A stretch of 46,893 nucleotides of DNA. Source: CALDTK01 sp041744755. GTDB lineage: Bacteria > Bacteroidota > Bacteroidia > Chitinophagales > Saprospiraceae. The notes under the pieces were generated by a model. It saw only the letters and a list, made by a program, of their open reading frames with translations. It had not been told where the DNA came from and ran no database searches. Both the position numbers and the translations under genes were made by a program. The stretch is from positions 1 to 46,893 of the forward strand of contig JBGTKC010000102.1 of the NCBI GenBank assembly GCA_041744755.1, in the 5' to 3' direction. Each line of letters opens with the position of its first letter. The stretch's first letter is position 1. Of this stretch, positions 1-7,977 are shown in pieces.

Positions 1-1
1 G

Positions 2-1279
2 CGCTCCCCGCTCTTCACCATCTTCCTGACCATCTTCATCGACATGCTCGGGGTCGGGGTGATCATCCCGATCCTGCCGGTGCTGTTCTTCGAGGCCGAT
101 TCATCGCTGTTCGGGCCGGACGTGGCGCCCGCTGCGCGCTCGGTGATCTACGGATTTTTGATCGCGGCGTATCCGCTGTTGCAATTTTTCGGCGCGCCCG
201 TGCTCGGGAGCTTGTCGGATCAGTACGGTCGTAAGCCGGTGCTCTTGATCTCGCTGGTTGGAACGTTGGTCGGCTACCTACTCTTCGCCTACGCCATCCA
301 CGAGAGCATCCTGTGGCTGCTGTTTGCAGCACGGATGCTGCCGGGCTTCACGGGCGGCAACATCGCGGTCATCTTCTCGAGCATCGCGGACGTGTCGACG
401 CCGGCCGAGCGGACGAAGAACTTTGGATTGGTCGGGGCGGCTTTCGGGATCGGCTTCGTGCTCGGGCCCACCATCGGGGGCCTGCTGGCCGACGGGGACC
501 TGGTGAGCTGGTTCTCGCCGACGGTACCGCTGCTGTTTGTGGCCGGGCTGACGGTGCTCAACATCATCTTGGTCGTGACGGCCTTCCCGGAGACCTTGCG
601 CGCGCGCCTCCAGACGAAGCTCGACGCCTTCAGCGGGTTTCGCAACATTGCCACGGCCTTTGCGTCGCCGCGACTGCGTGAGATCTTCGCGGTGGTGCTG
701 CTGATCTCGCTCGGCTTCACGTTTTTCACGCAGTTCTTCAGCGTCTACCTCATCCAGGAGTTCGGCTGGGAGGAGCGGCAGGTAGGCTTTTTGTTTGGTT
801 GGGTCGGCATCTGGCTCGCCATCACACAAGGGCTCATCGTGCGGCGGATGGCGGGACGGGTTTTGCCTGCAAAGGCGCTACAATACAGTATTGCCGGCGT
901 CTCGGTCGCGATTGCGCTCTTGCTCGTCCCGCAGGAGGATTGGCTGTTTTACGCCATCAATCCGCTCATCGCCCTTGCCTACGGTATCACCTCTCCCAAT
1001 CTCACGAGCGTCGTCTCGGAGCAGGCCGGCCCACAGGAGCAAGGCCAGATCATGGGGATCAACCAGTCGATGCAGAGCCTCGGGCAGTTCGTCCCACCGA
1101 TCATCGCGGGGTATTTGAACGCGATTGATGCGCGTTTGCCGCTGGTGGCCGCGGCGGGACTGGTGGCAGTGGCGTGGGTGCTGTTTATGGTGGTGGGGCG
1201 GGGATCAGCGGTAGCGGTGTCGGATGCGGGCGTTCGTCGATCGTCGCCAGGGTTTACCCGGGGCTCTCGGCCGGCGTAA
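2..1279 (+). CDS. MFS efflux transporter, TetA-like (5' end outside window)
   Basis: Inner-membrane 12-helix drug/proton antiporter of the major facilitator superfamily. The frame is open from base 2, and the residues before the first ATG at 44 already read as helix 1 (SPLFTIFLTIFID), so the true start lies upstream of the window. The helix 2-3 loop carries the family signature (GSLSDQYGRKPVLL), and the second half has a related loop. About 425 residues are present, close to full length. The hydrophilic tail is short and arginine-rich. The last 26 bases overlap the convergent Uma2 gene. A dispersed mini-hairpin (860-876) sits inside the gene and has a 4-bp GCCT/AGGC stem. Substrate unknown; the TetA/DHA1 resemblance is by general sequence feel. 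Confidence 0.85.
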   Translation, partial: RSPLFTIFLTIFIDMLGVGVIIPILPVLFFEADSSLFGPDVAPAARSVIYGFLIAAYPLLQFFGAPVLGSLSDQYGRKPVLLISLVGTLVGYLLFAYAIHESILWLLFAARMLPGFTGGNIAVIFSSIADVSTPAERTKNFGLVGAAFGIGFVLGPTIGGLLADGDLVSWFSPTVPLLFVAGLTVLNIILVVTAFPETLRARLQTKLDAFSGFRNIATAFASPRLREIFAVVLLISLGFTFFTQFFSVYLIQEFGWEERQVGFLFGWVGIWLAITQGLIVRRMAGRVLPAKALQYSIAGVSVAIALLLVPQEDWLFYAINPLIALAYGITSPNLTSVVSEQAGPQEQGQIMGINQSMQSLGQFVPPIIAGYLNAIDARLPLVAAAGLVAVAWVLFMVVGRGSAVAVSDAGVRRSSPGFTRGSRPA

Positions 1280-1892
1280 ACAGCTCGCCAACCCTCAGGG
1301 TGCCGAAGACCTCGTGCACGAATGCTTCGTCGGGCCCCAGTGCACGCTCCTGAGCGTAGGCCCCGATGCCGTCCGGCTCGGTAAAGACGAGCAGACGCCG
1401 GCGGGAGATGTCGACGATCCAGTACTCTGCGACGCTCGCCTCGGCGTAGAGCGCGTATTTGGTGGTGCGGTCGTAGTCGTAGGAGGTGTCAGCGACCTCG
1501 CAGATGAGGAGCAGGTCTACTGCCGTTGGGTCTCGCTGGGCGTAGTCGCGGTTGGTGCCGCGAGCGACGAAAGCGTCTGGTTCGGGGCGGGAGGTTGGGT
1601 TCACGACGACTGGATTCTGCGATCGGACGACGAATGAATCACGGTTCACCGCATCTCGTAGGTGATCGGCGAGCACAGTAACGCCGTAGGCGTGTGGCGT
1701 TCCTATAGGCATATGTTGGACGAGTACGCCACAGATGAGTTCGCACCGCATCCCCGGCGGGAATACTCCCGCTTCGATGGCGCGCAGGTAGCTATCGAGC
1801 GTCCAGCGGTGCGGACGGACACTAAGCTCTTTGTACTCAGCGCGGACCGGTACCCCTTTGGCGTCCATTACGTCTTCTGTGAAATCTAGCAT
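1254..1892 (-). CDS. Uma2 family endonuclease (DUF820), copy 1
   Basis: 212-residue PD-(D/E)XK-fold protein of the Uma2 family. Family hallmarks are in order: a PEPD acidic site, then EVADTS, then a DRTTKYALYAEA stretch carrying the catalytic-type lysine, then EYWIVD. The family is abundant in cyanobacteria and some Bacteroidota; its biological role is unsettled. I chose the ATG at 1892, not the TTG 12 bases upstream, because a -7-like TACCTTGC (1901-1908, minus strand) ends 8 bases before this ATG and overlaps the TTG. Its 3' end overlaps the convergent MFS gene. A second member lies at 4124-4777. Confidence 0.85.
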   Translation of the reverse strand: MLDFTEDVMDAKGVPVRAEYKELSVRPHRWTLDSYLRAIEAGVFPPGMRCELICGVLVQHMPIGTPHAYGVTVLADHLRDAVNRDSFVVRSQNPVVVNPTSRPEPDAFVARGTNRDYAQRDPTAVDLLLICEVADTSYDYDRTTKYALYAEASVAEYWIVDISRRRLLVFTEPDGIGAYAQERALGPDEAFVHEVFGTLRVGELFTPAESPG

Positions 1893-1900
1893 AGCGATCC

Positions 1901-1908
1901 GCAAGGTA
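1901..1908 (-). promoter_or_regulatory. -7-like element of Uma2 copy 1
   Basis: TACCTTGC on the minus strand, 8 bases before the ATG at 1892. It resembles the Bacteroidota -7 consensus TAnnTTTG and implies little or no 5' UTR. Confidence 0.45.
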
Positions 1909-1921
1909 CGTCACCGTCGCC

Positions 1922-2608
1922 TCAGAAAGCCACCCCGAAGCCCAGACGCGCCCGCGCCCCGAAACCTAAATGGTACTCGTTTTGCGGCAAGCGTATCGTG
2001 TCTGGAAATACGAAGGCCTCTTCGGCGCGGAAGCCTGGGTACAGGTCGGCATCACTGAACACGCCGTGGCCGTAAGTCTGTAGCCCGGCTTCCGTGACGA
2101 CGTATAGGTGTGGACCTTTGGTGGGGATGTAAAAGCGGAACTGCCCGCCGACCTCCACGGTGCGCCGCCGGAAACTTCCCGGGACGTTTTCGACAGGGCG
2201 GTAGAAGTTGCCACTCGCGTCCTCGACGAAGCCGTCGATGCGGAAAGGCGAGCGCAGGCGACCGACCCTCACGTAAGCCCCGAAGTAGAGTTCGTCGGTG
2301 ATTGGCCCGCCGATGCCCGCGGAGAGCCCGAATTCGGTTCCTGAATAGCTGCGTGAAAAGAGCCGCAATTGCTCGCGCGTGTCGGCAATCCCGCCGTAGG
2401 CCCCGACGAAGAGGAGGTCGTTGAGGAAGGTATACTGGTAGCTGGCCGTGAACGAGCGTACGCGACCGAACTCGGGCGTGTGGATCGCGAAGGCGTGGCG
2501 GGGGAGCGATGAGCCCTCGGCGGCGGGAGCGTCCTGTGCGAAAGTGGGTAGAGCTGTCGCCAAAACGCCCGCTAGGAGGATCGTCCGCACTAGTATCGTT
2601 GCTTTCAT
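1922..2608 (-). CDS. Predicted outer-membrane beta-barrel protein
   Basis: 228 residues with a clear signal peptide (about residues 1-24, ending TFAQ). The mature part alternates hydrophobic and polar residues with many aromatic and glycine positions (SYQYTFLND, YFGAYVRVG, GGQFRFYIP) and ends in phenylalanine (LGFGVAF), as OMP barrels do. No named family recognised. Its ATG overlaps the stop of the upstream lipoprotein gene in ATGA, so the two are translationally coupled and probably work together at the outer membrane. A mini-hairpin variant with a GACA loop (2552-2566) lies within the signal-peptide codons. Confidence 0.7.
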   Translation of the reverse strand: MKATILVRTILLAGVLATALPTFAQDAPAAEGSSLPRHAFAIHTPEFGRVRSFTASYQYTFLNDLLFVGAYGGIADTREQLRLFSRSYSGTEFGLSAGIGGPITDELYFGAYVRVGRLRSPFRIDGFVEDASGNFYRPVENVPGSFRRRTVEVGGQFRFYIPTKGPHLYVVTEAGLQTYGHGVFSDADLYPGFRAEEAFVFPDTIRLPQNEYHLGFGARARLGFGVAF

Positions 2609-3225
2609 TCGAAGACGCTCGTGAGGCAGGGCGCCCCGGTGATGGTGCCGACGTCCCAGCCGCCGATGAGCCCGCGACTTTCGTCAAAACACTCGAAATA
2701 CCGCTCTTCGATGAGGCGTCCCGGCTGGCCCGCCCCGCGCGCCGCCCGGACGTGTTGCTGCAACGGGTACGTCGGTGCGGGCGGCACTGCGCCTACCTCG
2801 CGCAACTCTTCGTCCCACCGGTCTAGACCGGCGAGACGCCCCGTAACCCGGTCGCCGTGATTGCCGACGGTCAGCTGTCCGACTGCATTCACGGCGAGCG
2901 TCATGATGCCGGGGACGCGCAACAGGGCCCGGGGCTCGAAGCGCCCGAAGCTGTCTAGAACCCCAATTCGCACCCCGACGATGGTGTCGACCCAGAGTCG
3001 GAGGGAGTCGAGTGCCAAAGTCGCCTCCGCGTCAACGAAGCCGAGGAAGTCGGTATCGATTTCGAGCGTGATGACGCGAGCATCGGCCTCGGTGAGGTAA
3101 GTGGGTATTAGTCCTTGGACAGGGCCTTGCGGCAGAACGGCGGGGTCGTCGGGGAGGACAGAGACGCAGGCAGTGGCCCAGGCGAGGGCGCCGATACAGA
3201 CGATCGAGAGAGCGCGGGGCCGCAT
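2605..3225 (-). CDS. Hypothetical lipoprotein
   Basis: 206 residues beginning with a lipoprotein signal (MRPRALSIVCIGALAWATAC); the predicted lipidated cysteine is residue 20. The mature region has no domain I can name. It looks beta-rich and contains two C-terminal cysteines (FECFDESRG, APCLTS). Upstream partner of the outer-membrane gene at 1922-2608, joined by a 4-base ATGA overlap. The mini-hairpin at 2676-2690 (stem GAC/GTC, loop GAAA) encodes the FDES residues. Confidence 0.65.
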   Translation of the reverse strand: MRPRALSIVCIGALAWATACVSVLPDDPAVLPQGPVQGLIPTYLTEADARVITLEIDTDFLGFVDAEATLALDSLRLWVDTIVGVRIGVLDSFGRFEPRALLRVPGIMTLAVNAVGQLTVGNHGDRVTGRLAGLDRWDEELREVGAVPPAPTYPLQQHVRAARGAGQPGRLIEERYFECFDESRGLIGGWDVGTITGAPCLTSVFE

Positions 3226-3308
3226 GACTTACACAACGACTGGTTATCTATAAATGCTGCCTCGAACTAGCGACAGCACAGCGATCCGACAGCGCAGCGA
3301 TCCAAACC

Positions 3309-3316
3309 TACCTTCC
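3309..3316 (+). promoter_or_regulatory. -7-like element of the zeta-like kinase
   Basis: TACCTTCC, ending 4 bases before the ATG at 3321. Same placement as at many other genes here, consistent with a leaderless transcript. Confidence 0.45.
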
Positions 3317-3320
3317 CGGC

Positions 3321-3893
3321 ATGTCAACCCCCAGACTCCTCATCGTCGGCGGCTCCAACGGCGCGGGCAAGAGCACCTTCGCCGTGCCCTACGCCGCGCG
3401 CGAAGGCTTGCCGTTCCTGAATGCCGATGTGCTGACGCGCAAGTATGCCGCGGCGGGTGAGGCCCAGCCGTTGGTAAAGGCCGCGCGCGAGTTTTTGCGA
3501 AAGCTGTACAAGATGATCGACGCCGGCGAGTCGGTCTGCTTCGAGACGACGCTCTCCGGCGGCTACGTCGAGACGGCCGTCGAGCGAGCCACGGCGGCAG
3601 GTTACCGCGTCGAACTTGTCTTCCTCTTCGTGGCGAGCCCCGAGGTGGCCATCGAGCGGGTGGCGAGTCGGGTGAAGAAAGGCGGTCACCACGTGCCGGA
3701 TAAGGACGTGCGGCGGCGCTTTCACCGGACGCTGGTCAACTTCGAGAGTTTGCGGCAGAAGGTCGACATGTGGGAACTCTACCGCTCAGATACGAGCGAG
3801 ATTACTTTGGTCGCCAAACAGGACGGCGCTGAGAGCCTTATCTTCGTAGCGTCCGACTTTGCCCTCTTCACCACCTTACTCGCTGCATCATGA
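3321..3893 (+). CDS. Zeta-toxin-like P-loop kinase (COG4185 type)
   Basis: 190-residue P-loop NTPase. Walker A is GGSNGAGKST (residues 10-19), followed by a substrate-side FETTLSG (74-80) and a basic lid region (RVKKGGHHVPDKDVRRRF), the arrangement of zeta-toxin/COG4185 predicted ATPases. Zeta toxins phosphorylate UDP-N-acetylglucosamine, but many COG4185 members have unknown substrates, so toxin activity is not assured. The next gene overlaps by 4 bases (ATGA) and encodes a small protein that could be its antitoxin or partner. A mini-hairpin variant lies at 3491-3505. Confidence 0.75.
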   Translation: MSTPRLLIVGGSNGAGKSTFAVPYAAREGLPFLNADVLTRKYAAAGEAQPLVKAAREFLRKLYKMIDAGESVCFETTLSGGYVETAVERATAAGYRVELVFLFVASPEVAIERVASRVKKGGHHVPDKDVRRRFHRTLVNFESLRQKVDMWELYRSDTSEITLVAKQDGAESLIFVASDFALFTTLLAAS

Positions 3894-4123
3894 GCCAGAA
3901 TCCAGATCCGAAGTTCAGCCGATTACTCGATAAGGCGACTCAAGAGCGTCTCCAGATCATTCAGCAGGCCGCCGCCGCCGCCGCCGCCGAGAGCAAGGCG
4001 CTAGGTCTGCCCGCCTTCCGGATGCAGGAAGGACGTCTGCTGTACACCTTGCCCGACGGCACGGAGACTTTCGAGCGGCCGGCGAGTCTGGTCTTGACCG
4101 AGGCGGAGAAGCGGCAGTTATAA
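3890..4123 (+). CDS. Small partner of the zeta-like kinase
   Basis: 77 residues, hydrophilic. An N-terminal helix carries an alanine run encoded by GCC codons (IIQQAAAAAAAESKA), followed by a short beta-like segment (RLLYTLPDGTETFERP). No recognised domain. The ATGA overlap with the kinase gene and the size suggest a cognate antitoxin or regulator placed downstream, the reverse of the usual antitoxin-first order. Its stop codon directly abuts the stop of the convergent Uma2 gene. Confidence 0.55.
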   Translation: MSQNPDPKFSRLLDKATQERLQIIQQAAAAAAAESKALGLPAFRMQEGRLLYTLPDGTETFERPASLVLTEAEKRQL

Positions 4124-4777
4124 TCAGCCGAAGAGTTGGGTCACTTCCACCTTCCCCCACACTTCACTCTCGAAGCTTTCGCCAAAACGCAGGACCTCCT
4201 TCTGGTCGTAAGTCCCGTCCTCCCTGGGGCCGCGGTGGCGCTCGAGCTGCTGGTCGACGAGATTGACGATCCAGTACTCCGGGATGGCGGCGCGGGCGTA
4301 GATGCTTAGCTTCTTGACGCGGTCGATCCCGAGCGAACTATCAGCGACTTCGACTACGAGGTAGAGGTCCGCAGGCCTAGGCGAGTTTACTTTGTAGTTG
4401 CTCCTGGGACCTTTTGCCACCCAGATATCAGGTGTAGGCCGCGAGTCGTCCGGTAGCACGATGGGGAACTCGCTTTCCGCCGCATATCGCTCGTCGAGGC
4501 GATCCTTTAAAAAGTCTCTCACTACCCCTGTAGTGTAGGCGTGCGGTGTTCCGAGCGGCATACTCTCACAAATTAATCCATCCAACAACTCACCCTCGAA
4601 GTCTTCGGGAAATAGCCCCAGCTCGATCATCTTCTCAAACGTCGCTACGTCACACCGCCACAGGATCGGGCCTTGCGGAGCGGGCACTGACTTAGGGGAA
4701 GGGGCCGGCTCTGTGGCGACGTACGCCCCCCGCTGCTCTCGCACCGCCGTTGGCGCATCGGTCGTCATCGTACTCAT
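4124..4777 (-). CDS. Uma2 family endonuclease (DUF820), copy 2
   Basis: 217 residues with the same order of motifs as copy 1: CESMPLGTPHAY near the middle, PTPDIWVAKG, EVADSS, a KKLSIYARA lysine segment and EYWIVN. The chosen ATG at 4777 lies 4 bases after a -7-like TATCTTGC (4782-4789); the in-frame ATG at 4792 would overlap that element. The two copies differ enough to be old paralogues rather than a recent duplication. The mini-hairpin at 4174-4188 encodes FGES near the C-terminus. Confidence 0.85.
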   Translation of the reverse strand: MSTMTTDAPTAVREQRGAYVATEPAPSPKSVPAPQGPILWRCDVATFEKMIELGLFPEDFEGELLDGLICESMPLGTPHAYTTGVVRDFLKDRLDERYAAESEFPIVLPDDSRPTPDIWVAKGPRSNYKVNSPRPADLYLVVEVADSSLGIDRVKKLSIYARAAIPEYWIVNLVDQQLERHRGPREDGTYDQKEVLRFGESFESEVWGKVEVTQLFG

Positions 4778-4781
4778 GCCC

Positions 4782-4789
4782 GCAAGATA
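4782..4789 (-). promoter_or_regulatory. -7-like element of Uma2 copy 2
   Basis: TATCTTGC on the minus strand, 4 bases before the ATG at 4777. Confidence 0.4.
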
Positions 4790-4795
4790 CATCCG

Positions 4796-6529
4796 CTACC
4801 GACCGCCGAGCAGCTCCCGCGCCACCCGCTTCACCACCCCGCTGCCGTCGTACTGCCAGGTGGTGTCGAAAGCACCCACGATCTCTTCATTCGCGTGCTC
4901 GCCGAGTACCAGCGCATGAAACTCCGTAGCCTTATTATGCTGGAAGTACCGCATATCATTCATGATATCTGCGTCTAACTTGTACATAATAAAATCCGAT
5001 ATCACGAGCACATCCGCCTCTCTATAATCATCCCCGCGCAATTGTCGAAAGCACTCGTAGAGCGGCAGCGAGATGTCGGTGCCGCCGCGGAAGCTCATCC
5101 GCAAAAAGCCAGCTATATCTTCAAGCGAACGTGCCACATCGTGCAGGTCGAGCGTCTGTATCCCGGTAGAGAAGTTAATGAGATAGGCGCGTCGCTTCAC
5201 CCGTCCAGCCATCTTTAGAATCCCGAGTGCCAGCACTTTCGCCACTTGCTCCGGGCGGCCCGACATCGACTCACTCGTGTCGACGCACAGGATGAAGGGC
5301 CCGCGCTCCTTTTCGCGGACGCGGTTGTAGACCTCCGTCTCGTGGTCGGTGCTCGTGACGAGTTTGCGGTCGTCGTAGCGGAAGGTGAGGAGCTGCCTTT
5401 CGGCAAAACGCTTGAGGAACGCACTCTCCGTGGCCTCCTCCGCCAATAGGGCGATCTCGCTCGAGAGGACGTTGTTGAGATCGGCCGACTCGTGCACCCC
5501 CGAGATCTCCGAGCGCAGGTTCGGATCCGAGACCCACTGCTGCCGTACGATCGTCTTCTCGAGGGTCTCCTCCTCCAACTCGATCTCCGCCTCGCGCCAC
5601 TGCCCCAACAGGTCGGCCAACTCCCTCAACTCGTCCTCGCGCGCCAGCAGGTCCGCGTAGTGCTCCAGTACGTCGAAACTCGTGTCCTGCCACAACCCCC
5701 GGCTCATGTCCCAGTAGCCCGCCAGGTAGTCGCTGAACGGACTCACGATCTTGATGAGCTTCGTGTACTCCTGCACCTTCGCCTCCATGAGCTGCTGGAA
5801 GTCCTCGGCCTTCTCCCGGAGGTGTGCGAGTTGATGCGCGAGGATCTTGGCGTTGAGGAGGGCGTCCCAGTTGCGGAGGAGGTCGGTGAGGAGGAGAGCC
5901 TGCGGCGCTGGGCCTGCGGCGCTGAGCCTGCGGCGCTGGGCCTCCGGCGGTGCAGGAGCGGACGCATGCGGAGGCCCTATCGGCAGCGCCGCAGGCTCCT
6001 CCGCCGGAGGCTCTCCGCCGGTGGGCTCTCCGCCGGAGGCTGCCCTCAACCGCTCCTTGAAAAAGCCGACCGGCAATTCATGCTCGCTGTACGTCCCCTC
6101 CAAAAAGGTAGTCAGCAAAGGCCAGCGCTCGGCGAAGAGGTGCTCCGGGGTGATGGCCCAACTTTCCAACCGCGAGACCTCATCCTCGTAGGGGTGCTTC
6201 GAGCGCAGCTCCTGGTAGGTGAGCCGTAGCCAGCGCAAGGTATCGGTGGCGACCTGTCGGCGAAGTCCCGCGTTCTGACGACACAACGACACCAGTGCAT
6301 CGAGCGAGAGCACGCCCTGTAGTGCATCGCGGAAGTACCGAAAATAAGCGTCGTCTAAGTCGTGCGGCAGCGGCCGATCCGGCTCAAGGCGGTGGCGGAT
6401 GTACTCGACGAGGTAGCGGCGCCCGGTGCGGTCCAGCACCTGCCCGAACTCCACGAAGCGCTCGTACTCAAGTTCGAGGAGTTGCGCGGGCGAGGTGGCG
6501 AGAGGAGGGGCTTCGGGTTTTGCGGACAC
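4796..6529 (-). CDS. VWA domain protein, ViaA-like
   Basis: 577 residues. The C-terminal third is a von Willebrand A domain with a MIDAS motif (DTSESMSG, around residue 415), a GGTDIS loop and an SDF segment. The N-terminal two thirds are helical, with coiled-coil-like Glu/Leu stretches. This layout matches ViaA-type proteins that pair with MoxR-family AAA+ ATPases; no such ATPase is in the window. Start chosen as GTG 6529, 3 bases after a -7-like TACCTCTC (6533-6540); the longer open frame reaches back into the divergent gene. A proline/alanine linker (about residues 170-215) is encoded by short tandem repeats. Confidence 0.75.
   Translation of the reverse strand: MSAKPEAPPLATSPAQLLELEYERFVEFGQVLDRTGRRYLVEYIRHRLEPDRPLPHDLDDAYFRYFRDALQGVLSLDALVSLCRQNAGLRRQVATDTLRWLRLTYQELRSKHPYEDEVSRLESWAITPEHLFAERWPLLTTFLEGTYSEHELPVGFFKERLRAASGGEPTGGEPPAEEPAALPIGPPHASAPAPPEAQRRRLSAAGPAPQALLLTDLLRNWDALLNAKILAHQLAHLREKAEDFQQLMEAKVQEYTKLIKIVSPFSDYLAGYWDMSRGLWQDTSFDVLEHYADLLAREDELRELADLLGQWREAEIELEEETLEKTIVRQQWVSDPNLRSEISGVHESADLNNVLSSEIALLAEEATESAFLKRFAERQLLTFRYDDRKLVTSTDHETEVYNRVREKERGPFILCVDTSESMSGRPEQVAKVLALGILKMAGRVKRRAYLINFSTGIQTLDLHDVARSLEDIAGFLRMSFRGGTDISLPLYECFRQLRGDDYREADVLVISDFIMYKLDADIMNDMRYFQHNKATEFHALVLGEHANEEIVGAFDTTWQYDGSGVVKRVARELLGGR
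5898..5953 (-). repeat. 14-bp minisatellite in the VWA linker
   Basis: Three near-identical 14-base units plus a degenerate fourth. The sense strand of the gene reads CCAGCGCCGCAGGC, giving SAAGPAPQA. The same unit, in the same sense orientation, occurs in the ABC-F gene at 30383-30440. Confidence 0.7.
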
Positions 6530-6542
6530 GCTGAGAGGTACA

Positions 6543-6568
6543 GGTTGTTTGGTTGTTTGGTTGTTTGG
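6543..6568 (+). repeat. 8-bp tandem repeat GGTTGTTT x3
   Basis: Three copies of GGTTGTTT plus a partial one in the spacer between the VWA gene and the divergent kinase-like gene. It lies just upstream of the VWA start, so it may be a slippage-prone promoter spacer. Confidence 0.7.
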
Positions 6569-6600
6569 CGGGAGGAGGGTTTGAGGGAGGGTGGCGCACC

Positions 6601-6615
6601 GTTTTGCCGAAAGGC
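6601..6615 (+). repeat. Dispersed mini-hairpin, intergenic copy
   Basis: GTTTT-GCC-GAAA-GGC, with the stem swapped relative to the common GGC/GCC. It lies upstream of the preferred start at 6636, in the divergent spacer. Confidence 0.7.
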
Positions 6616-6635
6616 GTGTTGCCCTCACCGTGAAG

Positions 6636-7886
6636 ATGACCGCGCGCAACAACCCCGTCACTTGGCTGCTCGGGGCTCTCCTGGCGGTGGTGCTACTCGT
6701 GTTGCTGGTCAACCTGCTGTTCGGTAGCCGCCCGTACGAGGGTATGCCCAACAACCCCCTCGTTGCCCCCGCCACCGCCGCCGAGGCTGCTGGTGTGGAC
6801 TCGGTGACCCTGCTGGCCGCTGGAGTCTTCGGCGCCAACGGCGCGCAGCGCTGGCTCTATGGCGAAATGTACCGCGACGCCTGGGCCACGCCGGTGACTG
6901 TACCCGTGCTGCGGCTCGACGAGTTCGCCGGCGGCCTGCGGCCCGTCAAGCGCGGCGGCGGGTTCCAGACGCTGTCGATGGACCTCGTGGACTCCGCCGG
7001 CGTCGTGTACACCCTACGCTCGGTGACCAAGGACCCGAGTAAGCTCGTGCCCGCGTGGGCGCCCGCCCTCGGGATTACCAACCTCATCACCGACGGCATC
7101 TCCGCCGGGCATCCCTACGGCGCGATGGCGGCGGCGAGCCTCTCGGAGCTGGCGGGTCTGCCGCACATGTACCCCAAGCTTTACTACCTCCCGGCCCAGG
7201 CGGCGCTCGATAGTTTTGGCGAAAGCTTCGGGAATCGCCTCTTCTGGCTCGAGTACGAGCCCGAGGGCCACCGTGCCCCGTGGCTCGGGATGTCGGGGTT
7301 CGTGAAGTGGGAGGACTCCGACGACGTGTTCGAGGCGTGGCGCACGGACAGCCTTTCGGCAAAACCCGACCTGCGGGCCCTGATCCGCGCGCGTCTCTTC
7401 GACCTTTGGGTCGGGGACTGGGACCGGCACGACGGGCAGTGGGGCTGGGCGACGGTATTGGATTCGGCGACCTCCGTGAGGACCTACACCCCCGTGGCCA
7501 ACGACCGCGACAACATCTTCTACGGCATCTCCGGCGCGATCCCACTCACGGTCGCGGCCTTCGAGCGGCGCTTGCAGCCCTTCGGTCCGGACGTGGACGA
7601 CATGGGTGGACTCACGCTCAACTCGCAGTACTTCGACCGGGCCTTCCTGTACGGGGTTCCGGAGAGCGTCTTTGTGGCGGAGGCCGAGGCGTTGCGCGCC
7701 CGTCTCACAGATGCCGGTATCGAGCGCGCCCTGCGGGTATGGCCGACGGCTATCTACGCGCTGGACGGCGCGCGGATCGCGGCGAGCTTGCGAGCCCGGC
7801 GGGATGACTTAGTGGACTACGCGCGGGACTTCCACGCCGTGATCGACGAGCGGGGACCGAGCGACCGGGTGGAGAATGAGTTTTAG
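6636..7886 (+). CDS. Membrane-anchored protein with GDWDRH kinase-like motif
   Basis: 416 residues. One N-terminal transmembrane helix (WLLGALLAVVLLVLLVNLL), then an extracytoplasmic domain. Near the middle it has LFDLWVGDWDRHDGQWGW followed by VANDRDNIFY, the catalytic-loop and metal-loop pattern of HipA/Fam20-like atypical kinases. I recall the same pattern attached to surface-antigen barrels in Bacteroidota; here no barrel follows. Activity is unproven. An in-frame ATG at 6591 would put a mini-hairpin into the protein; ATG 6636 gives a normal signal-anchor. Other elements: 7213-7227, 7351-7365, and 7880-7894 over the stop codon. Confidence 0.65.
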   Translation: MTARNNPVTWLLGALLAVVLLVLLVNLLFGSRPYEGMPNNPLVAPATAAEAAGVDSVTLLAAGVFGANGAQRWLYGEMYRDAWATPVTVPVLRLDEFAGGLRPVKRGGGFQTLSMDLVDSAGVVYTLRSVTKDPSKLVPAWAPALGITNLITDGISAGHPYGAMAAASLSELAGLPHMYPKLYYLPAQAALDSFGESFGNRLFWLEYEPEGHRAPWLGMSGFVKWEDSDDVFEAWRTDSLSAKPDLRALIRARLFDLWVGDWDRHDGQWGWATVLDSATSVRTYTPVANDRDNIFYGISGAIPLTVAAFERRLQPFGPDVDDMGGLTLNSQYFDRAFLYGVPESVFVAEAEALRARLTDAGIERALRVWPTAIYALDGARIAASLRARRDDLVDYARDFHAVIDERGPSDRVENEF

Positions 7887-7894
7887 CGTAAGCA
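7880..7894 (+). repeat. Mini-hairpin variant overlapping a stop codon
   Basis: GTTTT-AGC-GTAA-GCA; the TAG stop of the upstream gene lies inside it. Only the inner two base pairs are intact. Confidence 0.5.
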
Positions 7895-7977
7895 CGGAGG
7901 TGGCTTACCCCCGGCAACCGACCAACCGCACTCCGCCTCGCAACTCGTAATCCACGTGCATTGACGATCTTCCCGCC

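Noticed and set aside
278..829. Long antisense open frame opposite the MFS gene, and similar ones such as 5492-6229
   Set aside because: They are rich in Arg, Gly, Ala and Pro, and lack domains. High GC makes stop codons rare in antisense frames, and a convincing gene lies on the other strand.
6530..6838. Longer N-terminus for the VWA protein, reaching 6838
   Set aside because: The extension is low-complexity, overlaps the divergent gene, and a -7-like element sits just before the GTG at 6529.
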